From Glaciihabitans sp. (GTDB lineage Bacteria > Actinomycetota > Actinomycetes > Actinomycetales > Microbacteriaceae), in the NCBI GenBank assembly GCA_025463785.1, contig JAODBD010000003.1, positions 589,287 through 642,547 of the forward strand: 53,261 nt of DNA, read 5' to 3'. Every line of letters begins with the position of its first letter. The first letter of the stretch is position 1. Shown here piece by piece: positions 16,991 through 25,114 of the stretch. Below the pieces are notes generated by a model. It was not told the origin of the DNA. It ran no database searches and saw only the letters and a list, made by a program, of their open reading frames with translations. The position numbers and the translations under genes were made by a program.

Positions 16991-18138
16991 CGTCTCGTGT
17001 CCCTCATTGCGACGGAAGCGAAGACCGCGGAGTGGGCGTCGGCCGTTGCGTTCCAACTGAACGTCTCCGCGCGCTCGCGTGCGAGCACTGACAGCGTCCT
17101 GCGCTCATCCTCATCCAGTGCGAGCGCAGTGATCGCGGCCGCAAGCGACTTTTCGTCTGGCTCAGAGTACCGTGCGGCATCGCCGCCGACTTCCGGCAGG
17201 GCGAGCCGCCGGGTGGTGAGGACGCTCGCTCCACAAGCCATGGCTTCGAGCACGGGCAGGCCGAACCCTTCGCCGAGGCTCGGGTAGCAGACGAGCACCG
17301 AGCCGCCGAGGATGCCGGTGAGGGCCTCAAGAGGCACGTAGCCCGCTTGCACGATCCGGTCCGCCCGTGGGGACTCGCTGATCGCGCTCGCAAGGCTGGT
17401 GTCCCATCCGTTCGCACCCGCAAGCACCAGTCGCAGGTCGGGGAATCGCTCGAAGACCTCGTCGCCGAGGTCGCCGAACGCGCGCACCAGCGAACCGACG
17501 TTCTTGCGCGGTTCGAGCGTGCCGAGGAACGCTATCCAGTGCGCTGCGCCGACCAGGTCGGCCGCGGCGCCCCGCTCGGCCGGTGTCGGAACGTGGAACT
17601 GGTCGAGGTCTACGCCGTGATGGATGACGACGACGCGGGCTGTCCTGCCCGGCAGGTAGCGTGTGAGCTCATCCCGTGTCGCCGCGCTCGGCACGATGCT
17701 GACAGCAGCGTGCTTCAGCGAATAGCGAGTCCATGCGCGGAAGAAGACTCGCTTGCCTCGGCTATGGACGCCCGGGTCGGAGAAGAACGTCGCATCGTGC
17801 AAGGTGACGACGACCGGCCGACCTGCGAAGACAGGCATCGTGTAGTGAGGGGAGTGGATGACGGATGCACCCAGCTTCCTGGCCAGGCGCGGCAAGGCGA
17901 ACTGCTCCCAAAGCATCCGAATGGGGCGACTCGCGATTCGACGCGGGGCAGCCACGACCGTCACGCCGGGCGCTATGGACTGCAGGCGACCTACCGCCGC
18001 CGCCTGAGCCACGACCGCGTACTCGAGCGACCCGTTCGGGTCATAGCGGGCGAGCAGCTCCTCCACGTAGCGACCGACACCGCCGACCTCCGCGGGGATC
18101 GCAGTCGCGTCGAGAAGAACGACAGGACGTGAATTCAC
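16987..18138 (-). CDS. Glycosyltransferase family 4 (mannosyl/rhamnosyl type)
   Basis: 383 residues, GTG start. The N-terminal domain begins VVLLDATAIPAEVGGVGRYV and includes SVIHSPHYTMPVFAGRPVVV with HDATFF. The donor domain has WIAFLGTLEPRKNVGSLVRA and PSLGEGFGLPVLEAMACGAS with the E-x7-E pair. It resembles the GT4 at 11271 in architecture. It is upstream of and overlaps the WbbL-like gene by 4 nt, so the pair should be translated together. The donor sugar cannot be read from sequence. The 168 bp before it are shared with gmd as a divergent control region. Confidence 0.88.
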   Translation of the reverse strand: MNSRPVVLLDATAIPAEVGGVGRYVEELLARYDPNGSLEYAVVAQAAAVGRLQSIAPGVTVVAAPRRIASRPIRMLWEQFALPRLARKLGASVIHSPHYTMPVFAGRPVVVTLHDATFFSDPGVHSRGKRVFFRAWTRYSLKHAAVSIVPSAATRDELTRYLPGRTARVVVIHHGVDLDQFHVPTPAERGAAADLVGAAHWIAFLGTLEPRKNVGSLVRAFGDLGDEVFERFPDLRLVLAGANGWDTSLASAISESPRADRIVQAGYVPLEALTGILGGSVLVCYPSLGEGFGLPVLEAMACGASVLTTRRLALPEVGGDAARYSEPDEKSLAAAITALALDEDERRTLSVLARERAETFSWNATADAHSAVFASVAMRDTRR

Positions 18139-18306
18139 ACTTCTAGACTTTCGGCTGCGAGCTGCTGGCGGTAGGCGATCAGACCATTATGTCGCGGCCT
18201 GCATTGGAGCGCCGGGTAGACTGCTCCGTGGTTTGCAGCGATTCCGATGGGGTTCGCCTATGCATTCGCACGGCGGTGCCGGCCAGGCAATCGGGAATGG
18301 AGTTTC

Positions 18307-19290
18307 ATGAAACGCGCGCTTGTGACCGGTGTGACCGGGCAGGACGGCTACTACCTCAGCAAGCTCCTGCTGTCGAAGGGGTACGAGGTCTACGGTCTCG
18401 TTCGTGGGCAGAACAACCCGAAGATCGAGTTCCTGCACGAGCACCTTCCTGAGGTCAAGATCCTCACCGGCGACCTCCTCGACGTGTCGAGCCTCATGCG
18501 TGCTCTCGCGGCCTCGAAGCCGGACGAGGTCTACAACCTCGGTGCGATCTCGTTCGTCGCCTACTCCTGGGAGAACGCGTTTCTTACAAGTGACGTCACG
18601 GGCAAGGGCGTGCTCAACATCCTCGAGGCCGTGCGCCTCTACGCTGGCGACAAGCCGGACTCGGTGCGTTTTTACCAGGCATCGAGTTCCGAGATGTTTG
18701 GCAAGGTGCAGCACGTTCCGCAGTCTGAGTCGACGCTACTCTGGCCGCGTTCGCCCTACGGCGTCGCCAAGGTTTTCGGTCACTACATAACCATCAATTA
18801 CCGCGAGTCCTACGGCATGCACGCTTCAAGCGGCATCCTCTTCAACCACGAGTCGCCGATGCGCGGGCCGGAGTTCGTCACCCGCAAGATCAGCCTCGCA
18901 GTCGCGAAGATCGCCGCCGGCCAGCAGGATCGCATCTCACTCGGCAATATCGAGGCCAAACGCGACTGGGGCTTTGCCGGCGACTACGTGGACGCCATGT
19001 GGCGGATGCTGCAGCAGGACGAAGCAGACGACTATGTCGTGTCGACGAACGAAACCCACTCGGTGCGCGAGTACCTCGAAATCGCGTTCAACCGCGTCGG
19101 GATCACCGACTGGGAGAAGCACGTGTATCAGGACCCGCAGTTCTTCCGGCCCGCCGAGGTCGACCTACTGATTGGCGATGCGTCCAAGGCCCAGGCGAAG
19201 CTGGGCTGGAAGCGCGAGGTCGACTTCCCGTCGCTCGTCACAATGATGGTCGACGCCGATGTCGAGCGCGTTGCCAACAATCTCGTCTGA
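18307..19290 (+). CDS. gmd: GDP-mannose 4,6-dehydratase
   Basis: 327 residues from the ATG at 18307, with GGAG upstream; a frame extension to 18247 has no homology. It converts GDP-mannose to GDP-4-keto-6-deoxymannose. The nucleotide-binding motif is ALVTGVTGQDGYYLSKLLL, then GLVRGQNNPKIEFL, NLGAISFVAYSWE, the catalytic segment FYQASSSEMFGKVQ (Ser where E. coli Gmd has Thr, Glu retained), SPYGVAKVFGHYITINYRES (YxxxK) and the GMD-specific NHESPMRGPEFVTRKI. It is 8 nt before its paralogue at 19299. The product is the branch point to D-rhamnose, L-fucose, perosamine or 6-deoxy-talose. Confidence 0.93.
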   Translation: MKRALVTGVTGQDGYYLSKLLLSKGYEVYGLVRGQNNPKIEFLHEHLPEVKILTGDLLDVSSLMRALAASKPDEVYNLGAISFVAYSWENAFLTSDVTGKGVLNILEAVRLYAGDKPDSVRFYQASSSEMFGKVQHVPQSESTLLWPRSPYGVAKVFGHYITINYRESYGMHASSGILFNHESPMRGPEFVTRKISLAVAKIAAGQQDRISLGNIEAKRDWGFAGDYVDAMWRMLQQDEADDYVVSTNETHSVREYLEIAFNRVGITDWEKHVYQDPQFFRPAEVDLLIGDASKAQAKLGWKREVDFPSLVTMMVDADVERVANNLV

Positions 19291-19298
19291 TTAGAAGG

Positions 19299-20303
19299 AT
19301 GCCTACCGCCTTCGTCACAGGGATCACCGGCCAGACCGGCAGCTACCTGGCCGACATCCTCCTCGCTCGTGGGTATCTCGTAGTCGGCCTCGTCCGCGGC
19401 GGGGACGAGACCAGGCAGGCGCTTGAGGAGCGAACGCCAGGGCTCGATCTGGTCGAAGGCGATCTCGCCGACGAACAACACTTAGCCCGGCTCGTGGCCG
19501 AGGTCGCGCCCGATATGATCTTCAATCTCGGCGGGCTGACCTCCGTCGCCGCGTCGTGGGACCACCCGCTCGACACGGCGAGGATCACGGCGCTCCCTCC
19601 TGCCGTGCTGCTGGATGCCGCGCTCGCGGTGCAGCGGCGCGAGGACCGTCCCGTCGCATTCGTGCAGGCCTCGAGCGCGGAGATCTTCGGGTCCCCGACT
19701 GTGTCACCGCAGAACGAGGAGACGCCGGTGCGGCCCGTGAACCCGTATGGCGCCGCGAAGGCGTACGCGCACTACCTCGTCGCTTCGTACCGGTCGATGG
19801 GGCTGGCCGCGTCGTCGTGCATCCTCTATAACCACGAATCCCCGCGGCGCCCCGAGACCTTCGTGACGAGGAAGATTACTCGCACGGTCGCCCGGATCTC
19901 GCTCGGCCTGGAGACCGAGCTCGTGCTCGGTTCCCTGGATGCTCGCCGCGACTGGGGCTGGGCACCGGACTACGCTCTGGCGCTCGCCATGGTCGGAGCC
20001 GCGGCGACGAGCGATGCTACTGCTGCCAACGACTACGTCATTGCGAGCGGGGTGTCACACACCGTCCGCGACTTCGTTGCTGTGGCCTTCGCGGCAGCAG
20101 GCATCGACGACTGGGAACCATACGTGAAGCAGGACCCCCGCTTCCGCAGGCCTGTCGATGCCACCGAACTGGTGGGGGACTCGAGCAGGATCAGAGCCGC
20201 GCTGGGCTGGAGGCCCACCGTGGGCTTCGACGAGCTCGTCGGCTCCATGGTGCGACACGACATTGAGTTGGCCGGGGCAACGCCCCCAAGCGAGCAAGGA
20301 TAG
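19299..20303 (+). CDS. Second GDP-mannose 4,6-dehydratase-like SDR protein
   Basis: 334 residues from the ATG at 19299. The AGAAGG directly abuts the start codon, so translation is probably coupled to gmd. It keeps the GMD layout: FVTGITGQTGSYLADILL (Gln-Asp-Gly changed to Gln-Thr-Gly), FNLGGLTSVAASWD, VQASSAEIFGSPT, NPYGAAKAYAHYLVASYRS and NHESPRRPETFVTRKI. The catalytic Ser, Glu, Tyr and Lys positions are all present. It has clearly diverged from its neighbour. It could be a second dehydratase, or the reductase/epimerase that uses the Gmd product; sequence alone does not decide. Together with the GTG at 20308 it looks like a three-gene unit. Confidence 0.8.
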   Translation: MPTAFVTGITGQTGSYLADILLARGYLVVGLVRGGDETRQALEERTPGLDLVEGDLADEQHLARLVAEVAPDMIFNLGGLTSVAASWDHPLDTARITALPPAVLLDAALAVQRREDRPVAFVQASSAEIFGSPTVSPQNEETPVRPVNPYGAAKAYAHYLVASYRSMGLAASSCILYNHESPRRPETFVTRKITRTVARISLGLETELVLGSLDARRDWGWAPDYALALAMVGAAATSDATAANDYVIASGVSHTVRDFVAVAFAAAGIDDWEPYVKQDPRFRRPVDATELVGDSSRIRAALGWRPTVGFDELVGSMVRHDIELAGATPPSEQG

Positions 20304-20307
20304 GCCA

Positions 20308-22377
20308 GTGACAACTGCGACAGCCATAGGCCGCCCCGAGACGACGCTCGACCGCGCGATCGGTGGGCGATCGCACGCGGTGGGGCGCGTTCGCGGACTT
20401 ATCGCGCTGCCCGACCGAATCGTCTTCATCGCCTGTACGGTCTTCGTGCTCGCGGGAACGCTCGCCGCGTTCCGGGTCATGTTCTGGTGGCTGTTCCTGC
20501 CACTTGTCATCCTGGTCGTGATCGCAACCTGGCGGTTCATGCCGCAGTCGACGGGCGTGACGAAGGCCCATCGCAATGGAGCTGTGCTTGCCACCGCGCT
20601 CGCGTTCATCTGGTTCGTAGTGCAGATTCCCTTCGCGAGCCAGTACCTCGTTCCGATCCGTGACCCCGGAATCTATATGGTCGTGGGGGCGGTGATCGCC
20701 CACACAGGCGGTTCGCCGATGGACATCACGGGCGCCCACGCGATCGCAAGCCACGTGTCCGGCCTGTCAGCCCAGCTAGGCCCGTTCGGCACGACAAACA
20801 ATACTGACATCCGGTTTCAGGGCAGCAACGGCGTGCCAGCCCTCATCGCGATTGGGTTTTGGCTGGCTGGAGTGCAGGGCGGAATCGTGGTCGACCTGTT
20901 GGTCGGTGCTGTCACGCTCCTTGCGGTCTACGCCCTGAGCCGTCGCTTCATGGGCCCATACTGGGCGCTCCTGCCTGCTGTGATCCTTGGAGCGGCGATG
21001 CCGTTCATCTACTTCTCGCGCACCTCCTACACGGAGATGATGGCGACCCTTCTCGTGGTGGCGTCGGCCATCTGGATCATCTCCGCCTTCAATACCGCCC
21101 GCTATTCGGATTTCATTGTCTCCGGCGCGATGTTGGGCGCGAGCGGCCTCACCCGCATTGACGGTGCGCTCGAGGTGGTCGGTGCGATCGCAGGGTTGCT
21201 TTTGGTGGTCATCGGCGTCGGCCGGATCAGAACCGACCCGAGGATGCGCTGGCGCGCGCTGGCCTGGACCGCTGCTGCCTGGGTGACCCTCGCCATCGGC
21301 ATCTTCGACCTGCTCCACAACAACCCCCGCTACGTGTCAGACCTTGGCGCGCAGGCGTGGCGGCTGTGGGAGGCGACGGTTGCGGCATCCGCCGTTCTCG
21401 TCATCGTCAGCCTGACTCCGTTCGGGCGGCGAACTATCGAATTCACGCGCGCTTCCAGGATTATTGCAATCGCGGCGTCGGGAGCACTCGCAGTCATCTT
21501 CGTGTACTGGCTCTCGCGCCCACTATGGCTCATCGACCACAGCGTGAAGGGCGCGCCTTACCTGGAGGCCGTCGCCAGCCTCCAGGCGCAGGATGGGCTG
21601 ACGATCGACCCGACGCGTGGATACTCCGAATACTCGCTCTGGTGGTTCGCATGGTACTTCGGACTTGCCTTCCTCGCGCTGGCACTCGTCGGCATGTGCG
21701 CGTGGATCTACTGGTCGATCACGCGCAAGAACGCAGCGCACATCGTCATCCTGACCACGGTCGCCGTCGTCGCGCTCCTTTATATCAACACCATCACCAT
21801 CACACCCGACCAGATCTGGGCGTTCCGCCGGGTGCTGCCGGCGATTACCCCCGCACTCGCGATCGCGGCGGTATTGTCGCTGCGATGGCTGTGGAAGTCG
21901 CGACGGCGGCTGTTCCGGGTCGTCGCCGTGCTCGCGCTCATCGGCTGTGTCGTCGGCACGTTGCTGCCCTGGGGGCGCATCATGTTCACCGTCGACGGCG
22001 GCGGCCAGGCTGCTGAGATCGAACACATCTGTTCGGCAATCGGCAATGCGAAGGTGGTCGCCTTCGTTGCGCAAAGTGCGCCGCCCAACTATTCGCCGAC
22101 GATCCATGCCGATTGCAACGTGCAAGTTGTCACCATCGGCGATACGTCCACCTTCTCGTGGAAGTCCCTTGCTGCGGCGAGTCCTTCGGTGGCAGTCGTC
22201 ACCTGGAATGACCAGCTCGTTCCCTGGAAAACCGCGCCCCAGGTGCCGACCGAGACCGCAGTCGTTACCATGTGGACACGGCATCTGCTGGAGTCCCCGC
22301 GAACGTCGAGCATCAGCGTTCGAAGCGCGTGGGTCGGCAGACTTCAGCCGGATGGCACGGTCGCCTTCCGTCGATAG
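20308..22377 (+). CDS. Large polytopic membrane protein, probable GT-C-like glycosyltransferase
   Basis: 689 residues from the GTG at 20308, 4 nt after the previous stop. About 12-14 hydrophobic segments cover residues 35-590, followed by an extracytoplasmic C-terminal domain of roughly 100 residues containing three Cys. Between the early helices are IRDPGIYMVVG and a charged loop, and later SGLTRIDGALEV. This layout is seen in PMT/ArnT-like GT-C enzymes that use polyprenyl-phosphate sugars, though I cannot see an unambiguous catalytic Asp pair. An alternative is a structural or polymerase-type membrane protein. Context favours a late envelope glycosylation step. Confidence 0.7.
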   Translation: MTTATAIGRPETTLDRAIGGRSHAVGRVRGLIALPDRIVFIACTVFVLAGTLAAFRVMFWWLFLPLVILVVIATWRFMPQSTGVTKAHRNGAVLATALAFIWFVVQIPFASQYLVPIRDPGIYMVVGAVIAHTGGSPMDITGAHAIASHVSGLSAQLGPFGTTNNTDIRFQGSNGVPALIAIGFWLAGVQGGIVVDLLVGAVTLLAVYALSRRFMGPYWALLPAVILGAAMPFIYFSRTSYTEMMATLLVVASAIWIISAFNTARYSDFIVSGAMLGASGLTRIDGALEVVGAIAGLLLVVIGVGRIRTDPRMRWRALAWTAAAWVTLAIGIFDLLHNNPRYVSDLGAQAWRLWEATVAASAVLVIVSLTPFGRRTIEFTRASRIIAIAASGALAVIFVYWLSRPLWLIDHSVKGAPYLEAVASLQAQDGLTIDPTRGYSEYSLWWFAWYFGLAFLALALVGMCAWIYWSITRKNAAHIVILTTVAVVALLYINTITITPDQIWAFRRVLPAITPALAIAAVLSLRWLWKSRRRLFRVVAVLALIGCVVGTLLPWGRIMFTVDGGGQAAEIEHICSAIGNAKVVAFVAQSAPPNYSPTIHADCNVQVVTIGDTSTFSWKSLAAASPSVAVVTWNDQLVPWKTAPQVPTETAVVTMWTRHLLESPRTSSISVRSAWVGRLQPDGTVAFRR

Positions 22378-22391
22378 CGCCCAAACTCGCA

Positions 22392-22420
22392 GTGCTCAAC
22401 CGTGATTTGCGACCTATACT
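22392..22420 (+). promoter_or_regulatory. Probable promoter of the lysozyme-fold candidate gene
   Basis: TATACT at 22415-22420 is a good -10 box, with a weak GTGCTC -35 at 22392-22397 and a 17-nt spacer. The predicted leader to the ATG at 22496 is about 70 nt, with GGGGG-type ribosome site sequence close to the start. Confidence 0.45.
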
Positions 22421-22495
22421 TTCCCGAGAGGCTGCTACGGGATCCCGCCGCGTGTCGGCCGCGTGTAGGGGACACGGATACTTGGGGGCACGAAC

Positions 22496-24700
22496 ATGCG
22501 GAATCTCGTCATCGACTTGAGTACGCGCATGAGTCGGCTACGTCGGGTCGCGCGCTCAGCCGCCGTCGGCCGAGTGGTCGCGGGCATTGCAGCGCTCGCG
22601 CTGGTCGTCGTGACGTTCGTCGCCGGGGCGCAGGCGGCAGACGCCGCCGACGTCTCAAGCTTCAATGCGGGCAACCTCATCACCGACACGGTCTTCTACG
22701 ACGGTGGAGGCACACAGGAGCAGACGATTGCGGCACTTCTCAATTCGAAGGGCGCCGGGTGTCACGCCGCCGGAGGTCTGCCGTGCCTGAAGGATGCGAC
22801 GTTTGCGATCACGGCGTCAGCGGCAGACCAGTACTGCGCAGCCATTGGCAAGCTGGCTGGCGCGACGGCCGCCCGGATCTTCGTCGCGGTCGGCTCTGCC
22901 TGCAACATTAACCCAGCGGTTCTCGTCGTGCTCGTGCAGAAGGAGCAGTCGCTCGTTACGCGAAGCTCGCCGACGGCGTCTGCCTACGACCATGCGACGG
23001 GATACAACTGCCCGGATACCGCCAAATGCGCAGCCGGCACTGCGGGTTTCTATACCCAGGTGTTTCACGCGGCGAAGCAGTTCCAGCGGTACCGCCAGAA
23101 CCCGGGTAGCTACAGTTTTCGGGCCGGGGCATACAACTCGATCACCTATCATCCGGGCGGCACGCCCAGCTGCGGATCTTCGAAGGTCTACATCGAGAAC
23201 GCGGCGACCGCGGGGCTCTACGATTACACGCCCTACCAGCCCGACAAGGCGGCGCTCGCGAACCTGTCCGGAAGCGGCGACTCGTGTTCTTCCTACGGCA
23301 ATCGCAACTTCTGGCGATATTTCAACGACTGGTTCGGTAACACGGGCAACCTCCTCCGTGCTTCGTCATTCGAGGGATCGGTGACCGGCTGGGCGTTCGG
23401 CAGCGGCGTGGCGAGGGCGCTTCGAGGCCCAGCGGCCAATACCGTTTCCACGGCGCAGGCGGGGCAGGATTATCTCGCCGCCAACACGCAGGTGGCTGGC
23501 CAGAGTATCTACCAGTCGGTCGCAAAGAAGCTAGCCGTCGGGACGACATACTCCGGGTCGATCTGGCTTCGGGCAGCACCGGGGGCGACCGCGCCATACA
23601 CGGGAAAGCTGGTCGTCTGGGGGTTGGGCGGCCACGCGGAAAACGTCGCGGTTCCGTTCTCTGTCGGGACGGACTGGACTCGGGTGAGCGCCGACCTTCT
23701 CGTCGCATATGCCGGGCACACGAGCATCCGACTCCAGCTGTACCTTGGCACTACCGGGCATGATCTCCAGCTCGACTCCGCCAGCCTTTCGCCACTGCCG
23801 CCGCGGGCACAGGCTGGTCCAGTCACCATTTCATCGCCCTCATTCGAGCAGGGCCTCGGCGCCTGGACGTTCAAGAACGGATTCATGAACCGTGTCGTCT
23901 ACACGCTGCCCGCGCTTGCCGAGAACGGCACCCGATTCCTCGCATCGAACACTCAGGTAGCTGGTCGCTCCATCGGCCTGGATGTCAGCCGTGTGCCGCG
24001 CTCCGGCGATGACTACACGGCAACCGTGTGGATGAGTTCTGGTAGCGCGCAGCCGTTCAGCGGAAAACTGGTGCTCTGGGCTCTCGGCGGGACTTCCGAG
24101 CAGGCGGCGACTCCCTTTTCGGTCGGTCCGACCTGGACACCCGTCACCGTGAACCTGCCCATCGCACGCTCAGGCCACACCCGCCTCCGGCTCGAGACAT
24201 ACCTGGGGTCGACCGGATACGACCTCAGGTTGGACAATGCGTCGTTGACCGGCAACCTGCTCAGCAATGGATCCTTTGAGACGGGCACGAGCGGACTGGC
24301 CGCATCCAACGGTACCTCGACGATCAGTTCGGTAGCCTCGGATCCGACCATTCCCGGTCTGATCGCCGGTGCGAAGGCTGCCGAATTCTCTGTTCCAACC
24401 GCGGGTAACTCGGTTGCGGTAAGTGTCAACCGCCGAATCGTCGCTGGTGAGACATATACGGGGACCGTATGGCTGCGTACAGCCGATCCGACGCAAACGT
24501 TCAGCGGCAAGCTGGCGATCTGGGCGACCGGAGGAAGTTCGCAGGTCGCAACGACGGTCATCACCGGTGTCAGTGGTACGTGGACCCAGGTATCTGTCTC
24601 GCTGACAGTTGCCGATCCGACCAACACGCACCTGAAGCTCGAAGTCTATGACAGTGCGGTGTCTGTTCCGGTGATCATGGATGGCATCGTCCTGCAGTAG
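22496..24700 (+). CDS. Secreted protein: lysozyme/transglycosylase-like domain plus three beta-sandwich repeats
   Basis: 734 residues. A signal peptide covers about 1-48 (basic segment, then VVAGIAALALVVVTFVAGAQA). Residues 50-285 resemble actinobacterial secreted 'hemagglutinin-like' proteins. They contain ACNINPAVLVVLVQKEQSLV, reminiscent of the helix and catalytic Glu of SLT-type transglycosylases (candidate Glu150), followed by TGYNCPD, GFYTQVFHAAKQFQRY and RAGAYNSITYHP. Three repeated modules begin at about 284, 442 and 587. Each has a [SA]SFE start and a G-x-W-x-R...G.Y/YTGTVW-like core with a FSGKL.[VI]W...GG segment, like carbohydrate-binding jelly-roll domains. A cell-wall hydrolase or sugar-binding surface protein is inferred. 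The enzyme activity is not proven. Confidence 0.7.
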   Translation: MRNLVIDLSTRMSRLRRVARSAAVGRVVAGIAALALVVVTFVAGAQAADAADVSSFNAGNLITDTVFYDGGGTQEQTIAALLNSKGAGCHAAGGLPCLKDATFAITASAADQYCAAIGKLAGATAARIFVAVGSACNINPAVLVVLVQKEQSLVTRSSPTASAYDHATGYNCPDTAKCAAGTAGFYTQVFHAAKQFQRYRQNPGSYSFRAGAYNSITYHPGGTPSCGSSKVYIENAATAGLYDYTPYQPDKAALANLSGSGDSCSSYGNRNFWRYFNDWFGNTGNLLRASSFEGSVTGWAFGSGVARALRGPAANTVSTAQAGQDYLAANTQVAGQSIYQSVAKKLAVGTTYSGSIWLRAAPGATAPYTGKLVVWGLGGHAENVAVPFSVGTDWTRVSADLLVAYAGHTSIRLQLYLGTTGHDLQLDSASLSPLPPRAQAGPVTISSPSFEQGLGAWTFKNGFMNRVVYTLPALAENGTRFLASNTQVAGRSIGLDVSRVPRSGDDYTATVWMSSGSAQPFSGKLVLWALGGTSEQAATPFSVGPTWTPVTVNLPIARSGHTRLRLETYLGSTGYDLRLDNASLTGNLLSNGSFETGTSGLAASNGTSTISSVASDPTIPGLIAGAKAAEFSVPTAGNSVAVSVNRRIVAGETYTGTVWLRTADPTQTFSGKLAIWATGGSSQVATTVITGVSGTWTQVSVSLTVADPTNTHLKLEVYDSAVSVPVIMDGIVLQ

Positions 24701-24850
24701 CCGCACCGTGGTTTAGTCACAGCTCGACGCGGTGCTCCGAGGCGACCGGGAGGAAGACCGCTCAATCCGGCAGCGTAGGATTGGTTTGGGTGGTCAGGGC
24801 TTCTGCGGAGTGCGTCTCACCCGATGATCTCCAACACCGGAAGGCACGAC

Positions 24851-25114
24851 GTGACCCAGTCCACGCCGCGAACGCTGAGCGGCCGCCCATCTGAGCAGGC
24901 ACAGTTCGAGGCAGAACTCGCCTCATGGCTTGACTTCGTAAGCCGCGCAACACGTAAGCGCCTTCGCCTCGAGAAGCTGATCACGGCCCGCGGCATTCTG
25001 AAGCCAGTGACGCTCGCGCAGCGGTTCGTCATCAAATCGCGCGAAGTCGGATTCATTCCCACTGTCAAACTCGTCAACACCAGATTGAGGCAGATGAAGC
25101 AGTCCGACCAGTGA
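24851..25114 (+). CDS. Small basic protein of unknown function, coupled to a GT4
   Basis: 87 residues from the GTG at 24851, which has GGAAGG 6-7 nt upstream; an ATG at 24824 in the same frame lacks a clear ribosome site. No signal peptide or membrane segment is visible. The middle is a predicted amphipathic helix (EAELASWLDFVSRATRKRLR) and the second half is Lys/Arg-rich. Its TGA overlaps the GTG of the next gene (GTGA), and that gene overlaps a third in the same way, so the three are likely made together. I do not recognise the family; a small partner or membrane-recruiting factor for the glycosyltransferases is conjecture. Confidence 0.6.
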   Translation: MTQSTPRTLSGRPSEQAQFEAELASWLDFVSRATRKRLRLEKLITARGILKPVTLAQRFVIKSREVGFIPTVKLVNTRLRQMKQSDQ

